NCBI GenBank assembly: GCA_947165105.1
Contig: CAMUZC010000100.1
Location: forward strand, 1-5,593
Source of the DNA: an uncultured Lachnospiraceae bacterium
Lineage (GTDB): Bacteria; Bacillota_A; Clostridia; TANB77; CAG-508
Direction of reading: 5' to 3'
DNA: 5,593 nt
Within the stretch, counting starts at the first letter, position 1, and each line of letters begins with the position of its first letter. The translations under genes were made by a program, and so were the position numbers. Of this stretch, positions 1 to 5,538 are shown piece by piece. A model generated the notes under the pieces. It was not told where the DNA came from, searched no databases, and saw only the letters and a list, made by a program, of their open reading frames with translations.

Positions 1-662
1 GTAATGAAACAAAAGTAATTTTAAGTATTGAAAATGGTTCAGCAATAAGTGGTAATTTGGATAATATAGATTATTTTTATAATAAAGGTGTAAGAATAAT
101 GTCTGTTACTTGGAACGATGACAATGAACTTGGATGCGGAGCAAAAACAAAAGATGATAAAGGGTTAACATATCTTGGAGTACAATATGTAAAAAAACTG
201 AATGATTTAGATGTTGTAGTTGACGTTTCACATTTATCTGAAAAAGGCTTTTGGGATACAATAGAAGTAAGCAAAAGTCCTGTTGTTGCAACACATTCAA
301 ATGTTTACGAGTTGTGCAAAAATTCAAGAAATTTAAAAGATGATCAAATAAAAGCTATAGCTAAATCTGGTGGAATAATTGGAATTTGTTATTATTCTAA
401 TTTTTTAAATTCTAAAAGATTAGCAGATGTTAAAGATATAGTTGAACATATAAAATATATTAAAAATTTGGTGGGGATTGATCATGTTGGATTAGGTAGT
501 GATTTTGATGGGATGGATATAAGTAAAACTGCTAGAAATGTTGATAATATTAGCATGATAAAAAATATCACAAAAGAGTTGAAATTGCAAGGGTTTAAAT
601 GTGAAGAAATTGTGAAAATTATGTGGAATAATTGGTCAGATATATTGAAAAAAATTATATAA
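1..662 (+). CDS. Membrane dipeptidase, peptidase family M19 (C-terminal part, 5' end outside window)
   Basis: A zinc dipeptidase of the M19 (renal/membrane dipeptidase) family, which hydrolyses dipeptides with a binuclear zinc centre on a TIM-barrel fold. The frame is open from the left edge, with the first full codon at position 3, so the N-terminal HxD zinc-binding region is missing. Visible family landmarks are SIENG with the bridging-Glu position (Glu codon 30-32), GVRIMSVTWNDDN (from about 87), DVSHLS with a zinc His (231-233), THSN with a second zinc His (294-296), RNL with the substrate-binding Arg (327-329), and GSDFDG (495-512) with the catalytic-site Asp. A TTG at 57 could be read as a start, but the Glu motif lies upstream of it in frame, so it is internal. 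The C-terminus is slightly unusual: the common GxNxxRV-like tail reads WNNWSDIL. The DUF975 gene follows after 35 bp with no terminator between them. Bacterial members are usually cytosolic despite the family name. Confidence 0.93.
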   Translation, partial: NETKVILSIENGSAISGNLDNIDYFYNKGVRIMSVTWNDDNELGCGAKTKDDKGLTYLGVQYVKKLNDLDVVVDVSHLSEKGFWDTIEVSKSPVVATHSNVYELCKNSRNLKDDQIKAIAKSGGIIGICYYSNFLNSKRLADVKDIVEHIKYIKNLVGIDHVGLGSDFDGMDISKTARNVDNISMIKNITKELKLQGFKCEEIVKIMWNNWSDILKKII

Positions 663-697
663 TGTTTTAAAATAATTATGGAAAGGGGGAAGATAAA

Positions 698-1435
698 ATG
701 ACAAGAGCCGAATTAAAACAACAAGCAAAAGATACATTAAGAGGTAGATGGGGAACTGCCATTGGTATGATATTAGTATATGAATTATTGATAGGTGCAA
801 TTGGAATGATAGCTAACTTTATACCTTTCATTGGATCAGTAGCATTACTAGTAGTTTCTGTACCTTTATCTTTTGGATTTATAGGTCAGTTATTGAAATT
901 CTCAAGAAAAGAGCAAGTAGGAGTTCTAGATTACTTTACAATTGGATTTAATAATTTTGGTAAATCATGGTCAATTGTTGGTTATACATTTTTAAAACTA
1001 GTAGGTTATATTATTGCATATGTAGTATGTACATTTGCTATGGTAGGACTTATAGTAGCTTCAATTAGTGCAGAAAGCATAGTTATGCTTGCAATTGGTA
1101 TGATTATAATTGGAATTCTATTTTTCGTAATATATGTTTTATTGTTAATGAAATCATATTTATATGTATTAACAGAATATATAGGAAACGATAATCCAGG
1201 TATGTCAGCAAAAGAAGTTGTTGAAAAAAGTGGAGAACTTATGAGAGGACATAGATGGGAATTATTTGTTCTTGAATTATCATTTATAGGATGGGCAATA
1301 TTAGCAATGTTAACTTGCGGAATTGGTTTATTATGGTTAGAACCATATATGCAAGTTACAACAATCAAATTTTATGAGAGTTTAGCTAATGGAAACAATT
1401 CAAATGATAATGTTGAAGTTATTACAGAACAATAA
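698..1435 (+). CDS. DUF975 family integral membrane protein
   Basis: A 245-residue multi-pass membrane protein of the DUF975 family, common in Firmicutes and of unknown function. The amphipathic N-terminus MTRAELKQQAKDTLRGRWG is the family signature. Hydrophobic segments lie at about residues 20-40, 43-64, 92-123, 128-152 and 188-215, so roughly five to six membrane passes are likely. The conserved C-terminal block is also present (LMRGHRWELF, then LSFIGW, then LTCGIGLLWLEPY, ending FYESLA, residues 181-230), followed by a short polar tail. The ATG is preceded by a purine-rich AAAGGGGGAAG ribosome binding site at 682-692. No promoter is evident in the 35-bp gap after the dipeptidase, so the two are probably one transcript. 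The hairpin at 1591-1635 would end it. The family assignment is firm, but no substrate or partner can be inferred. Confidence 0.92.
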   Translation: MTRAELKQQAKDTLRGRWGTAIGMILVYELLIGAIGMIANFIPFIGSVALLVVSVPLSFGFIGQLLKFSRKEQVGVLDYFTIGFNNFGKSWSIVGYTFLKLVGYIIAYVVCTFAMVGLIVASISAESIVMLAIGMIIIGILFFVIYVLLLMKSYLYVLTEYIGNDNPGMSAKEVVEKSGELMRGHRWELFVLELSFIGWAILAMLTCGIGLLWLEPYMQVTTIKFYESLANGNNSNDNVEVITEQ

Positions 1436-1442
1436 AAAAGTA

Positions 1443-1471
1443 TTTACAAAATAACTAAAATGTGATATATT
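1443..1471 (+). promoter_or_regulatory. Sigma-A promoter in the intergenic region after DUF975
   Basis: A TTTACA -35 box (1443-1448), a 17-bp spacer and a TATATT -10 box (1466-1471). An extended -10 TG sits at 1463-1464, one base before the box. The predicted start of transcription is close to 1478. No open reading frame follows before the terminator at 1591-1635, so the promoter would make a short non-coding transcript. In AT-rich DNA such matches can arise by chance, but correct spacing combined with the TG extension makes this one better than background. Confidence 0.5.
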
Positions 1472-1529
1472 ATTAACATATTAAAAACAATATTTAATAT
1501 AGAATTCACATTAAATTTACTAAGAATTC

Positions 1530-1587
1530 AAAAAAGGGTTTCGCCAATAAAAACAGATAGACATCTTCTGCCATATTGGCTACCTCT
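1530..1587 (-). terminator. Possible terminator for the spoVAD-spoVAE transcript
   Basis: Read on the - strand, this is a 7-bp GC-containing stem (GCCAATA/TATTGGC, 1574-1580 with 1543-1549), extended by GGU/ACC pairs (1582-1584 with 1537-1539). It is followed directly by a six-T run (+ strand A run 1530-1535). It lies about 50 bp downstream of the spoVAE stop codon. The internal loop and the large apical region make it weaker than the neighbouring + strand hairpin. The same helix also appears in the candidate + strand RNA, so its role is ambiguous. Confidence 0.4.
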
Positions 1588-1590
1588 ATA

Positions 1591-1635
1591 ACAGGAGTGC
1601 ACAGGCTTGAATAAGTCTGTGCGCTTCCTGTTTTT
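1591..1635 (+). terminator. Strong rho-independent terminator
   Basis: An 18-bp stem with two G-U pairs and a single bulged T at 1625: 1591-1608 pairs with 1613-1631 around a GAAT loop (1609-1612). It is followed by a T run at 1631-1635. It ends transcription reading rightward from DUF975 and from the promoter at 1443. Its T run abuts the spoVAE stop codon (1638-1640, opposite strand), so the convergent transcripts overlap here. Confidence 0.85.
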
Positions 1636-1637
1636 GT

Positions 1638-2024
1638 TTATTGTTTTTTTATTTTAGGTTTTGCAATCAAAGATGCAATGTAACCAAAGAAAACGGCAGC
1701 AGCAATTCCGCCACTGGTTGCTTTTACTCCTCCAATAAATGCACCAAGTAAACCCTGTTCTTTAACACCTTCTATTGCTCCTTTAGCAAGATTTGCTCCA
1801 AAACCTAATAAAGGAACAGTTGCACCAGCTCCTGCAAAATCAATAACATATTTATAAATTCCTATACCTCCAAGTAATGCGCCTGCGGTTACAAATATAA
1901 CTAAAATTCTGGCGGGAGTTAATTTAGTTTTATCAATAAGAATCTGTCCAACGATACAGATTAATCCACCAACAACAAAACATCTTAATAACTGCATCCA
2001 ATCAATACTTTGTATAAAATCCAT
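1638..2024 (-). CDS. spoVAE: Stage V sporulation protein AE (SpoVAE, SpoVAEb type)
   Basis: A small integral membrane protein of the SpoVA complex, which moves dipicolinic acid into the developing spore and releases it in germination, acting at the spore inner membrane. It has 128 residues from the chosen start, about the usual family length. Hydrophobic segments lie at about residues 12-30, 38-57, 64-80 and 91-121. Diagnostic motifs are GQILID (26-31), LTPARILV (35-42), the highly conserved DFAGAGATVPLLGFG (62-76) and a KPK-containing basic C-terminus. The start ATG at 2022-2024 has an AGGAAAGGA ribosome binding site nine bases upstream. An in-frame ATG at 2078 would add 18 polar, basic residues unlike other SpoVAE proteins and lacks a good binding site, so it was not chosen. 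The gene lies 71 bp downstream of spoVAD on the same strand, with no promoter seen between them. Confidence 0.93.
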   Translation of the reverse strand: MDFIQSIDWMQLLRCFVVGGLICIVGQILIDKTKLTPARILVIFVTAGALLGGIGIYKYVIDFAGAGATVPLLGFGANLAKGAIEGVKEQGLLGAFIGGVKATSGGIAAAVFFGYIASLIAKPKIKKQ

Positions 2025-2033
2025 ATTTTTCAA

Positions 2034-2042
2034 TCCTTTCCT
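2034..2042 (-). promoter_or_regulatory. Ribosome binding site fixing the spoVAE start
   Basis: On the - strand the sequence reads AGGAAAGGA and ends nine bases before the ATG at 2024. The upstream in-frame ATG at 2078 has no comparable purine stretch. This site, together with homologue length, decides the start. Confidence 0.7.
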
Positions 2043-2095
2043 TTTAAATATTGAACGAATATAATTCTGAAAAATCATTTTTAGCCATAATATAG

Positions 2096-3100
2096 CTAAA
2101 CTTCAATGCTAATCGCATGAGCAATTCCAGGAATACTTTCACCCTGTTGAGTACTTGTTGAATTCATTAATGCGCCAGTAGCAATTAATAAAACTCTTTT
2201 TAATTTTCTTTCTTTTAACTGTTTATAAAAATACCCGGAAAAAATAGTACCAATACATCCACATCCAGAACCTCCTGAATGAGTATCTTGAGATTCTTTA
2301 TCGAACATTAAAACACCGCAGTCGTTATAATTTGATTTAATATTATATCCTTTTGTTTCGGCAAGTTCTGTTAAAATTTCTTTACCAATGTGACCAAGGT
2401 CACCTGTAATAATAGCATCGTAGTAACTTGGCTTTCTGCCTGTGTCTTTGAAGTGCGTTATTAACGTATCTAAAGCGGCAGGTGCCATTGCAGCTCCCAT
2501 ATTGTTAGCATCTTTAATTCCCATATCAACGATTTTGCCAGGTGTTATATGAGTAATATAAGGCCCTTCTCCTGAGGCAGACAGAATAGCAGCACCAGAA
2601 CCTGTAACTGTCCATTGAGAGGTAGGGGGACGCTGATTTCCAAGTTCAAGTGGAAATCTAAATTGCTTTTCAGCACTACAAAAATGGCTTGAAGTTGCAC
2701 ACATTACATTTTTAGCAGCACCTGAGCCAACAAATATACTTCCAAGGGACATGCTTTCAACAAAAGTTGAACATGCGCCAAACACACCAAAAAATGGAAT
2801 ATTTAATTCTCGTAAACCAAAGCTAGAGGAAATACACTGATTTAATAAGTCTCCGGCAAAACAATAATCTATATCTTGTATACTTATTTTAGATTTATTA
2901 ATAAGTGTATTTACAGTTTCTTTAACAAATTTACTTTCAGCTTTTTCCCAGCTTTTTTCACCCCAAAACTCGTCATCAATACATTGGTCAAAGTATTTAG
3001 CCATGGGACCTTGGGCTTCCTTTGGACCAACAATAGAAGCGGTTTCTAAAATAGTTGGGGGATTTTCAAATTTTATAGTTTGCATTCCAATATGTTCCAA
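2096..3100 (-). CDS. spoVAD: Stage V sporulation protein AD (SpoVAD), TTG start
   Basis: The soluble, thiolase-fold subunit of the SpoVA system; the Bacillus homologue binds dipicolinic acid at the spore inner membrane. It has 334 residues from the chosen start, close to family length. Landmarks in order are AGDLLNQ (82-88), GACST with the thiolase-type cysteine at 110, ATSSH (135-139), AEKQFRFP (143-150), TVTGSGA (164-170), DMGIKDANNMGAAMAPAA (192-209), TGDLGHIG (232-239), DCGVLMF (260-266), GGSGCGC (276-282) and ATGALMNSTSTQQGESIPGIAHA split across 307-329. The start is taken as TTG at 3098-3100. It lies eight bases after AAAAGGAG, and the N-terminus then aligns without a gap with the Bacillus protein as I recall it (MEHIGMQTIKFENP against MKLTGKQTWVFEHP). 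A GTG at 3109 overlaps that binding site and is unlikely. spoVAC is not upstream; a sigma-G-like promoter precedes the gene and spoVAE follows. Confidence 0.95.
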   Translation of the reverse strand: MEHIGMQTIKFENPPTILETASIVGPKEAQGPMAKYFDQCIDDEFWGEKSWEKAESKFVKETVNTLINKSKISIQDIDYCFAGDLLNQCISSSFGLRELNIPFFGVFGACSTFVESMSLGSIFVGSGAAKNVMCATSSHFCSAEKQFRFPLELGNQRPPTSQWTVTGSGAAILSASGEGPYITHITPGKIVDMGIKDANNMGAAMAPAALDTLITHFKDTGRKPSYYDAIITGDLGHIGKEILTELAETKGYNIKSNYNDCGVLMFDKESQDTHSGGSGCGCIGTIFSGYFYKQLKERKLKRVLLIATGALMNSTSTQQGESIPGIAHAISIEV

Positions 3101-3108
3101 AACAATCA

Positions 3109-3116
3109 CTCCTTTT
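3109..3116 (-). promoter_or_regulatory. Ribosome binding site fixing the spoVAD TTG start
   Basis: On the - strand the sequence reads AAAAGGAG with eight bases to the TTG at 3098-3100, which is ideal spacing. The competing GTG at 3107-3109 shares its first base with the last G of this site, so it cannot use it. Confidence 0.75.
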
Positions 3117-3165
3117 AAGTATATAATTTCACAAAATTGAAAATATATACATTAACATTTTGAAC

Positions 3166-3195
3166 AAGTATGTGAAAAAATACTGTTGAAATTCA
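3166..3195 (-). promoter_or_regulatory. Candidate sigma-G promoter for spoVAD-spoVAE
   Basis: On the - strand there is TGAATT (3195-3190), a 17-bp spacer, then CATACTT (3172-3166). The forespore sigma-G consensus is about GaATA, 17-18 bp, CATnnTA, so each box departs by one base. The predicted transcript start is near 3159, giving a leader of about 60 nt. In Bacillus the spoVA operon is read by sigma-G, so the match fits the gene. No good sigma-A promoter was seen in this direction. Confidence 0.6.
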
Positions 3196-3226
3196 ATAGT
3201 GTTTTATTTTTTTTATAAAATATTCA

Positions 3227-3255
3227 TTGAAAACAAAAAAATTATATGATATAAG
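3227..3255 (+). promoter_or_regulatory. Sigma-A promoter for rqcP
   Basis: TTGAAA (3227-3232), a 17-bp spacer and TATAAG (3250-3255), with an extended -10 TG at 3247-3248. The predicted start near 3262 is almost at the AGGAGG site (3262-3267), so the leader would be very short (about 18 nt). It is divergent from the spoVAD promoter, and the two occupy separate parts of the 179-bp gap. Confidence 0.6.
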
Positions 3256-3279
3256 AAATTTAGGAGGTTGAAAAATTAA

Positions 3280-3516
3280 ATGAGATTAGACAAATTCTTA
3301 AAAGTTTCAAGAGTAATCAAAAGAAGAACTGTTGCAAATGATGCAGCAGATAACGGAAGAGTAATTGTAAATGGGAAAATAGTTAAACCTAGCTATGATG
3401 TTAAGGTTGGAGATATAGTAGAAATAAAATTTGGAGACAAAACTTCAAAATTTGAAATAATTAATATTCCAAAAGTTCAAGGGAAAGACATGGGAGAGTT
3501 GATTAAGATTTTATGA
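3280..3516 (+). CDS. rqcP: RqcP (YabO) S4-domain ribosome quality control factor
   Basis: A 78-residue protein made almost entirely of one S4 RNA-binding domain. It matches Bacillus RqcP/YabO closely over MRLDKFLKVSRVIKRRTVAN at the start, followed by the domain core GRVIVNGKIVKPSYDVKVGD (46 percent or so by eye; not computed). In Bacillus this factor binds the 50S subunit carrying a stalled nascent chain and works with RqcH and tRNA-Ala to add C-terminal alanine tails that mark the chain for degradation. The related Hsp15 (HslR) of proteobacteria is longer with a basic tail, absent here. The ATG is preceded by AGGAGG (3262-3267) at a slightly long 12-nt spacing. The usual Bacillus neighbours yabP, yabQ and divIC are not downstream; an oxidoreductase follows after 44 bp, probably on the same transcript. 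Confidence 0.9.
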   Translation: MRLDKFLKVSRVIKRRTVANDAADNGRVIVNGKIVKPSYDVKVGDIVEIKFGDKTSKFEIINIPKVQGKDMGELIKIL

Positions 3517-3560
3517 TTTTTTAAGTCTACTTTGTCCACTATTTAAAAGGAGGTAACTTT

Positions 3561-4991
3561 ATGAATTCAAACGAAAACTATGATGTTATTTTAATCGGTA
3601 TGGGGCCAAGTTCAATATTTTGCGCGTATGAACTTATTCAATTAGGAAAAGCAAAAAAAGTTTTACTGATTGAACAAGGAAAACGTGTTGAAGACAGAAT
3701 TTGTCCAATAGAAAAAACAGGAAAATGTACTAAATGCAAACCTTTTTGCAATATAACAAGCGGTTTCTCAGGTGCAGGTGCATTTTCAGATGGAAAACTG
3801 TCTTTGTACAATAGTGAAGATGATGATATTTATGTTGGAGGAAATTTGCATAAATACGTTGGTGTTGAAGAAACAAAGAAACTGATTGATTATACGGATG
3901 ATATTTATTTGAAATTCGGCGCAGATCCTAAATTAGAGGGGGTTGAATTCAAAGAAGAAGTTACTAAAATAAGAAAAAAAGCGCAAAAAGAAAGAATTAA
4001 TTTAATTGATATTCCAATTAGACATTTGGGAACTGAAAAAGCTCATGAATTATATGGGAAACTTGAAAAATATTTGGAAGATAATAACATAACAATGTTA
4101 TTTGAAACTGAAGTAAAGGATTTAATTATCGAGAACAATATAATAAAAGGTGTTGTTGCGAAATCTGTAAAGACAAAGAATGCTGAACCAGAAGAGTATT
4201 ATTCAAATAAAGTTGTTATGGCTGTTGGAAGAAAAGGCGCAAATTGGTTATCTGACATGTGTAACAAGCACAACATAGATACAAGAGCAGGAGTAGTTGA
4301 TATAGGCATTAGGTATGAATTACCAGATGAAGTTATGAAAAATATTAATAAGTATATGTATGAAGGAAAATTTATAGGATATCCATATCCATTTAAAGAT
4401 AAGGTTAGAACGTTTTGTCAAAATCCTAGTGGATTTGTATCTTCAGAGGTATATGATAATAACCTTACATTGGTAAACGGACATTCATACAAAGATAAAA
4501 AAAGTACAAATACAAATTTAGCAATTCTTGTATCACATAATTTTACACATCCATTCAATAAACCAATTGAATATGGACGAAATGTTGCAAAGAATCTAAA
4601 TGAATTAGGACAAGGAAATGTTGTAGTTCAACGTTTGGGAGATATTAATAGAGGGAAAAGAACATGGCAGGAAGAACTTGATAGGAATACAGTTGTGCCA
4701 ACATTAAAATCTGCTGTTCCAGGTGATATTACGTTTGCAATTGGTTATAGAACAATGACAGATATTTTGCAATTTATAAAAGAAATGGATAAAATAATTG
4801 AAGGATTTGCAAATCCAGACAATCTATTATATGGACCAGAGATTAAATTTTATAGTAATAAAGTTTTGATAGATGATAAATTTGAAACAAGTGTAAAAGG
4901 ATTATATTCTATTGGTGATGGTGGAGGAATGACAAGAGGTTTAATGATGGCTTCAGCATCAGGAATTCAGATGGCAAGAAATCTTTTTTAA
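3561..4991 (+). CDS. FAD-dependent oxidoreductase, COG2509-type NAD(P)/FAD dehydrogenase
   Basis: A 476-residue flavoprotein of the uncharacterised FAD-dependent dehydrogenase group (COG2509), predicted cytosolic. The N-terminal dinucleotide-binding fold is seen in YDVILIGMGPSSIF (7-20) with the acidic end of the second strand at LLIEQG (35-40). A four-cysteine cluster CX7CX2CX3C (Cys48, 56, 59, 63) precedes the family block GAGAFSDGKLSL (71-82). Later landmarks are the second Rossmann-type strand VVMAVGRKG (218-226), RTFCQNPSGFV (283-293), YGPEIKFY (424-431) and the C-terminal FAD-contacting GLYSIGDGGGMTRGLMMA (447-464). Length is typical. The ATG follows a near-perfect anti-SD match AAAGGAGGT at 3546-3554. 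The substrate is unknown and the neighbours (rqcP upstream, a terminator downstream) do not reveal it. Older annotations of similar proteins vary, so only the fold-level call is firm. Confidence 0.9.
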   Translation: MNSNENYDVILIGMGPSSIFCAYELIQLGKAKKVLLIEQGKRVEDRICPIEKTGKCTKCKPFCNITSGFSGAGAFSDGKLSLYNSEDDDIYVGGNLHKYVGVEETKKLIDYTDDIYLKFGADPKLEGVEFKEEVTKIRKKAQKERINLIDIPIRHLGTEKAHELYGKLEKYLEDNNITMLFETEVKDLIIENNIIKGVVAKSVKTKNAEPEEYYSNKVVMAVGRKGANWLSDMCNKHNIDTRAGVVDIGIRYELPDEVMKNINKYMYEGKFIGYPYPFKDKVRTFCQNPSGFVSSEVYDNNLTLVNGHSYKDKKSTNTNLAILVSHNFTHPFNKPIEYGRNVAKNLNELGQGNVVVQRLGDINRGKRTWQEELDRNTVVPTLKSAVPGDITFAIGYRTMTDILQFIKEMDKIIEGFANPDNLLYGPEIKFYSNKVLIDDKFETSVKGLYSIGDGGGMTRGLMMASASGIQMARNLF

Positions 4992-4996
4992 TAATG

Positions 4997-5036
4997 AAAA
5001 AAACCTAGTTTAGTAAAAATCTAAACTAGGCTTTTT
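4997..5036. terminator. Bidirectional rho-independent terminator
   Basis: A perfect 10-bp stem, CCTAGTTTAG (5004-5013) with CTAAACTAGG (5021-5030), and a 7-nt A/T loop. It is flanked by an A run at 4997-5003 and a T-rich run CTTTTT at 5031-5036. It therefore terminates the oxidoreductase transcript rightward and the 5040-5342 gene leftward, where the A run becomes a seven-T tract. Confidence 0.9.
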
Positions 5037-5039
5037 CTA

Positions 5040-5342
5040 TTAGTGCAAATAATCGATTCTCAAGCTTGTATGTTCTTTAAGAGCGACTACTCCATTGTCA
5101 ATCAAAAATCTATCAAGCAACTTGATTATATCATGAGGTGCTGTTATAACAATCTGCTTGGTTTTATGATTGGCTGGGGAAAGTTCGATTGCTTCATAGA
5201 ATAGCTTGTCGTCGGAAATATTCTCATCGAGAATTTTTCCAATCTCTGCGAGAATTTTTTTGTTTTCTTTCATAGCGTCTGGATTGTCGTTAATCCACTG
5301 TTTAAATTTCCTTTTGAAGTTCCGAGATGTCAATTTGCTCAT
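5040..5342 (-). CDS. Uncharacterised 100-residue protein
   Basis: I do not recognise this family. The protein has no signal peptide or membrane segment and no cysteine. The N-terminal third is strongly basic and probably helical (Lys/Arg at 3, 7, 10, 11, 12, 14, 25, 28, 29, 36). A mixed acidic middle (about 39-56) follows, then an alternating hydrophobic segment KQIVITAPHDIIKLLDRFL (63-81) that suggests a strand followed by a helix. It is best described as a small soluble alpha/beta or helical protein. It is very likely a real gene: an AGGAGG site (5351-5356) lies eight bases before the ATG, a perfect consensus sigma-A promoter lies upstream, and a shared terminator lies directly downstream. 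It stands alone, convergent with the oxidoreductase and divergent from dnaE. The basic N-terminus allows a nucleic-acid-binding role, but that is speculation. Confidence 0.8.
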   Translation of the reverse strand: MSKLTSRNFKRKFKQWINDNPDAMKENKKILAEIGKILDENISDDKLFYEAIELSPANHKTKQIVITAPHDIIKLLDRFLIDNGVVALKEHTSLRIDYLH

Positions 5343-5391
5343 GATAAAAACCTCCTCTACGAGAAATTATAAAAATATTTGCTATTCTGAT

Positions 5392-5420
5392 ATTATAGTA
5401 TGATTTATTAATTTTGTCAA
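5392..5420 (-). promoter_or_regulatory. Consensus sigma-A promoter for the 100-residue protein
   Basis: On the - strand the sequence reads TTGACA (5420-5415), a 17-bp spacer, then TATAAT (5397-5392): both boxes and the spacing are exact consensus. The predicted start is near 5385, giving a leader of about 43 nt that ends in the AGGAGG site. The match implies strong expression in growing cells unless a repressor acts on it. Confidence 0.85.
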
Positions 5421-5445
5421 TGTTAAATATCTAGAGAAATTTATA

Positions 5446-5474
5446 TTGTTAAAGCAATAAATTTGTTGTATAAT
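5446..5474 (+). promoter_or_regulatory. Sigma-A promoter for dnaE
   Basis: TTGTTA (5446-5451), a 17-bp spacer and a consensus TATAAT (5469-5474). The predicted start is near 5481, about 58 nt before the dnaE ATG. It is divergent from the consensus promoter at 5392-5420, with the two -35 boxes about 25 bp apart. Confidence 0.7.
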
Positions 5475-5538
5475 CATAATCAAAGATTTTGTAATACTAA
5501 AATGATAACATATTACCAAAAGAAAGGAAGGTAAAAAA

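Larger units (their letters stand above)
1478..1635 (+). ncRNA. Candidate small structured RNA (about 158 nt)
   Basis: A stretch between a sigma-A-like promoter and a strong intrinsic terminator with no convincing coding frame. Predicted helices in order are: an 8-bp stem 1478-1485/1493-1500 starting at the expected first nucleotide; a weak 6-bp GAATTC/GAATTC stem 1502-1507/1524-1529; a 7-bp stem GCCAATA/TATTGGC 1543-1549/1574-1580 extended by about 4 bp (1536-1539/1582-1585), with an inner CAGA/TCTG helix (1554-1557/1567-1570); and the terminator hairpin 1591-1631. I do not recognise it as 6S RNA, SRP RNA, tmRNA, RNase P RNA or a known riboswitch. It may instead be only two back-to-back terminators for the convergent DUF975 and spoVA transcripts. 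Confidence 0.33.

Noticed and set aside
77..327. Two overlapping - strand frames inside the dipeptidase gene
   Set aside because: They are antisense shadows of a well-supported coding region and have no translation signals.
57..662. A complete 201-residue gene starting at TTG 57
   Set aside because: The reading frame is open to the left edge and carries the family Glu motif SIENG upstream of 57, so this is the tail of a longer gene.
1006..1368. A 120-residue frame on the - strand inside DUF975
   Set aside because: It is a shadow of the DUF975 gene, with no ribosome binding site or recognisable protein character.
1531..1635. A known riboswitch or attenuator controlling a downstream gene
   Set aside because: The next gene downstream is on the opposite strand, so there is no gene for it to control. 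No known riboswitch core was recognised.
2025..2078. An 18-residue N-terminal extension of SpoVAE from the ATG at 2078
   Set aside because: It has no good ribosome binding site, and its polar basic sequence is unlike SpoVAE N-termini. The ATG at 2024 has a strong site at the right distance.
3197..3226. A second sigma-G -35 box TGAATA (3226-3221, - strand)
   Set aside because: The -35 is perfect, but no CATnnTA box occurs at 17 or 18 bp downstream; the sequence there reads around ACACTAT.
5206..5403. A 65-residue + strand frame opposite the 100-residue gene
   Set aside because: It is an antisense shadow of the 5040-5342 gene; that gene has the promoter, binding site and terminator.
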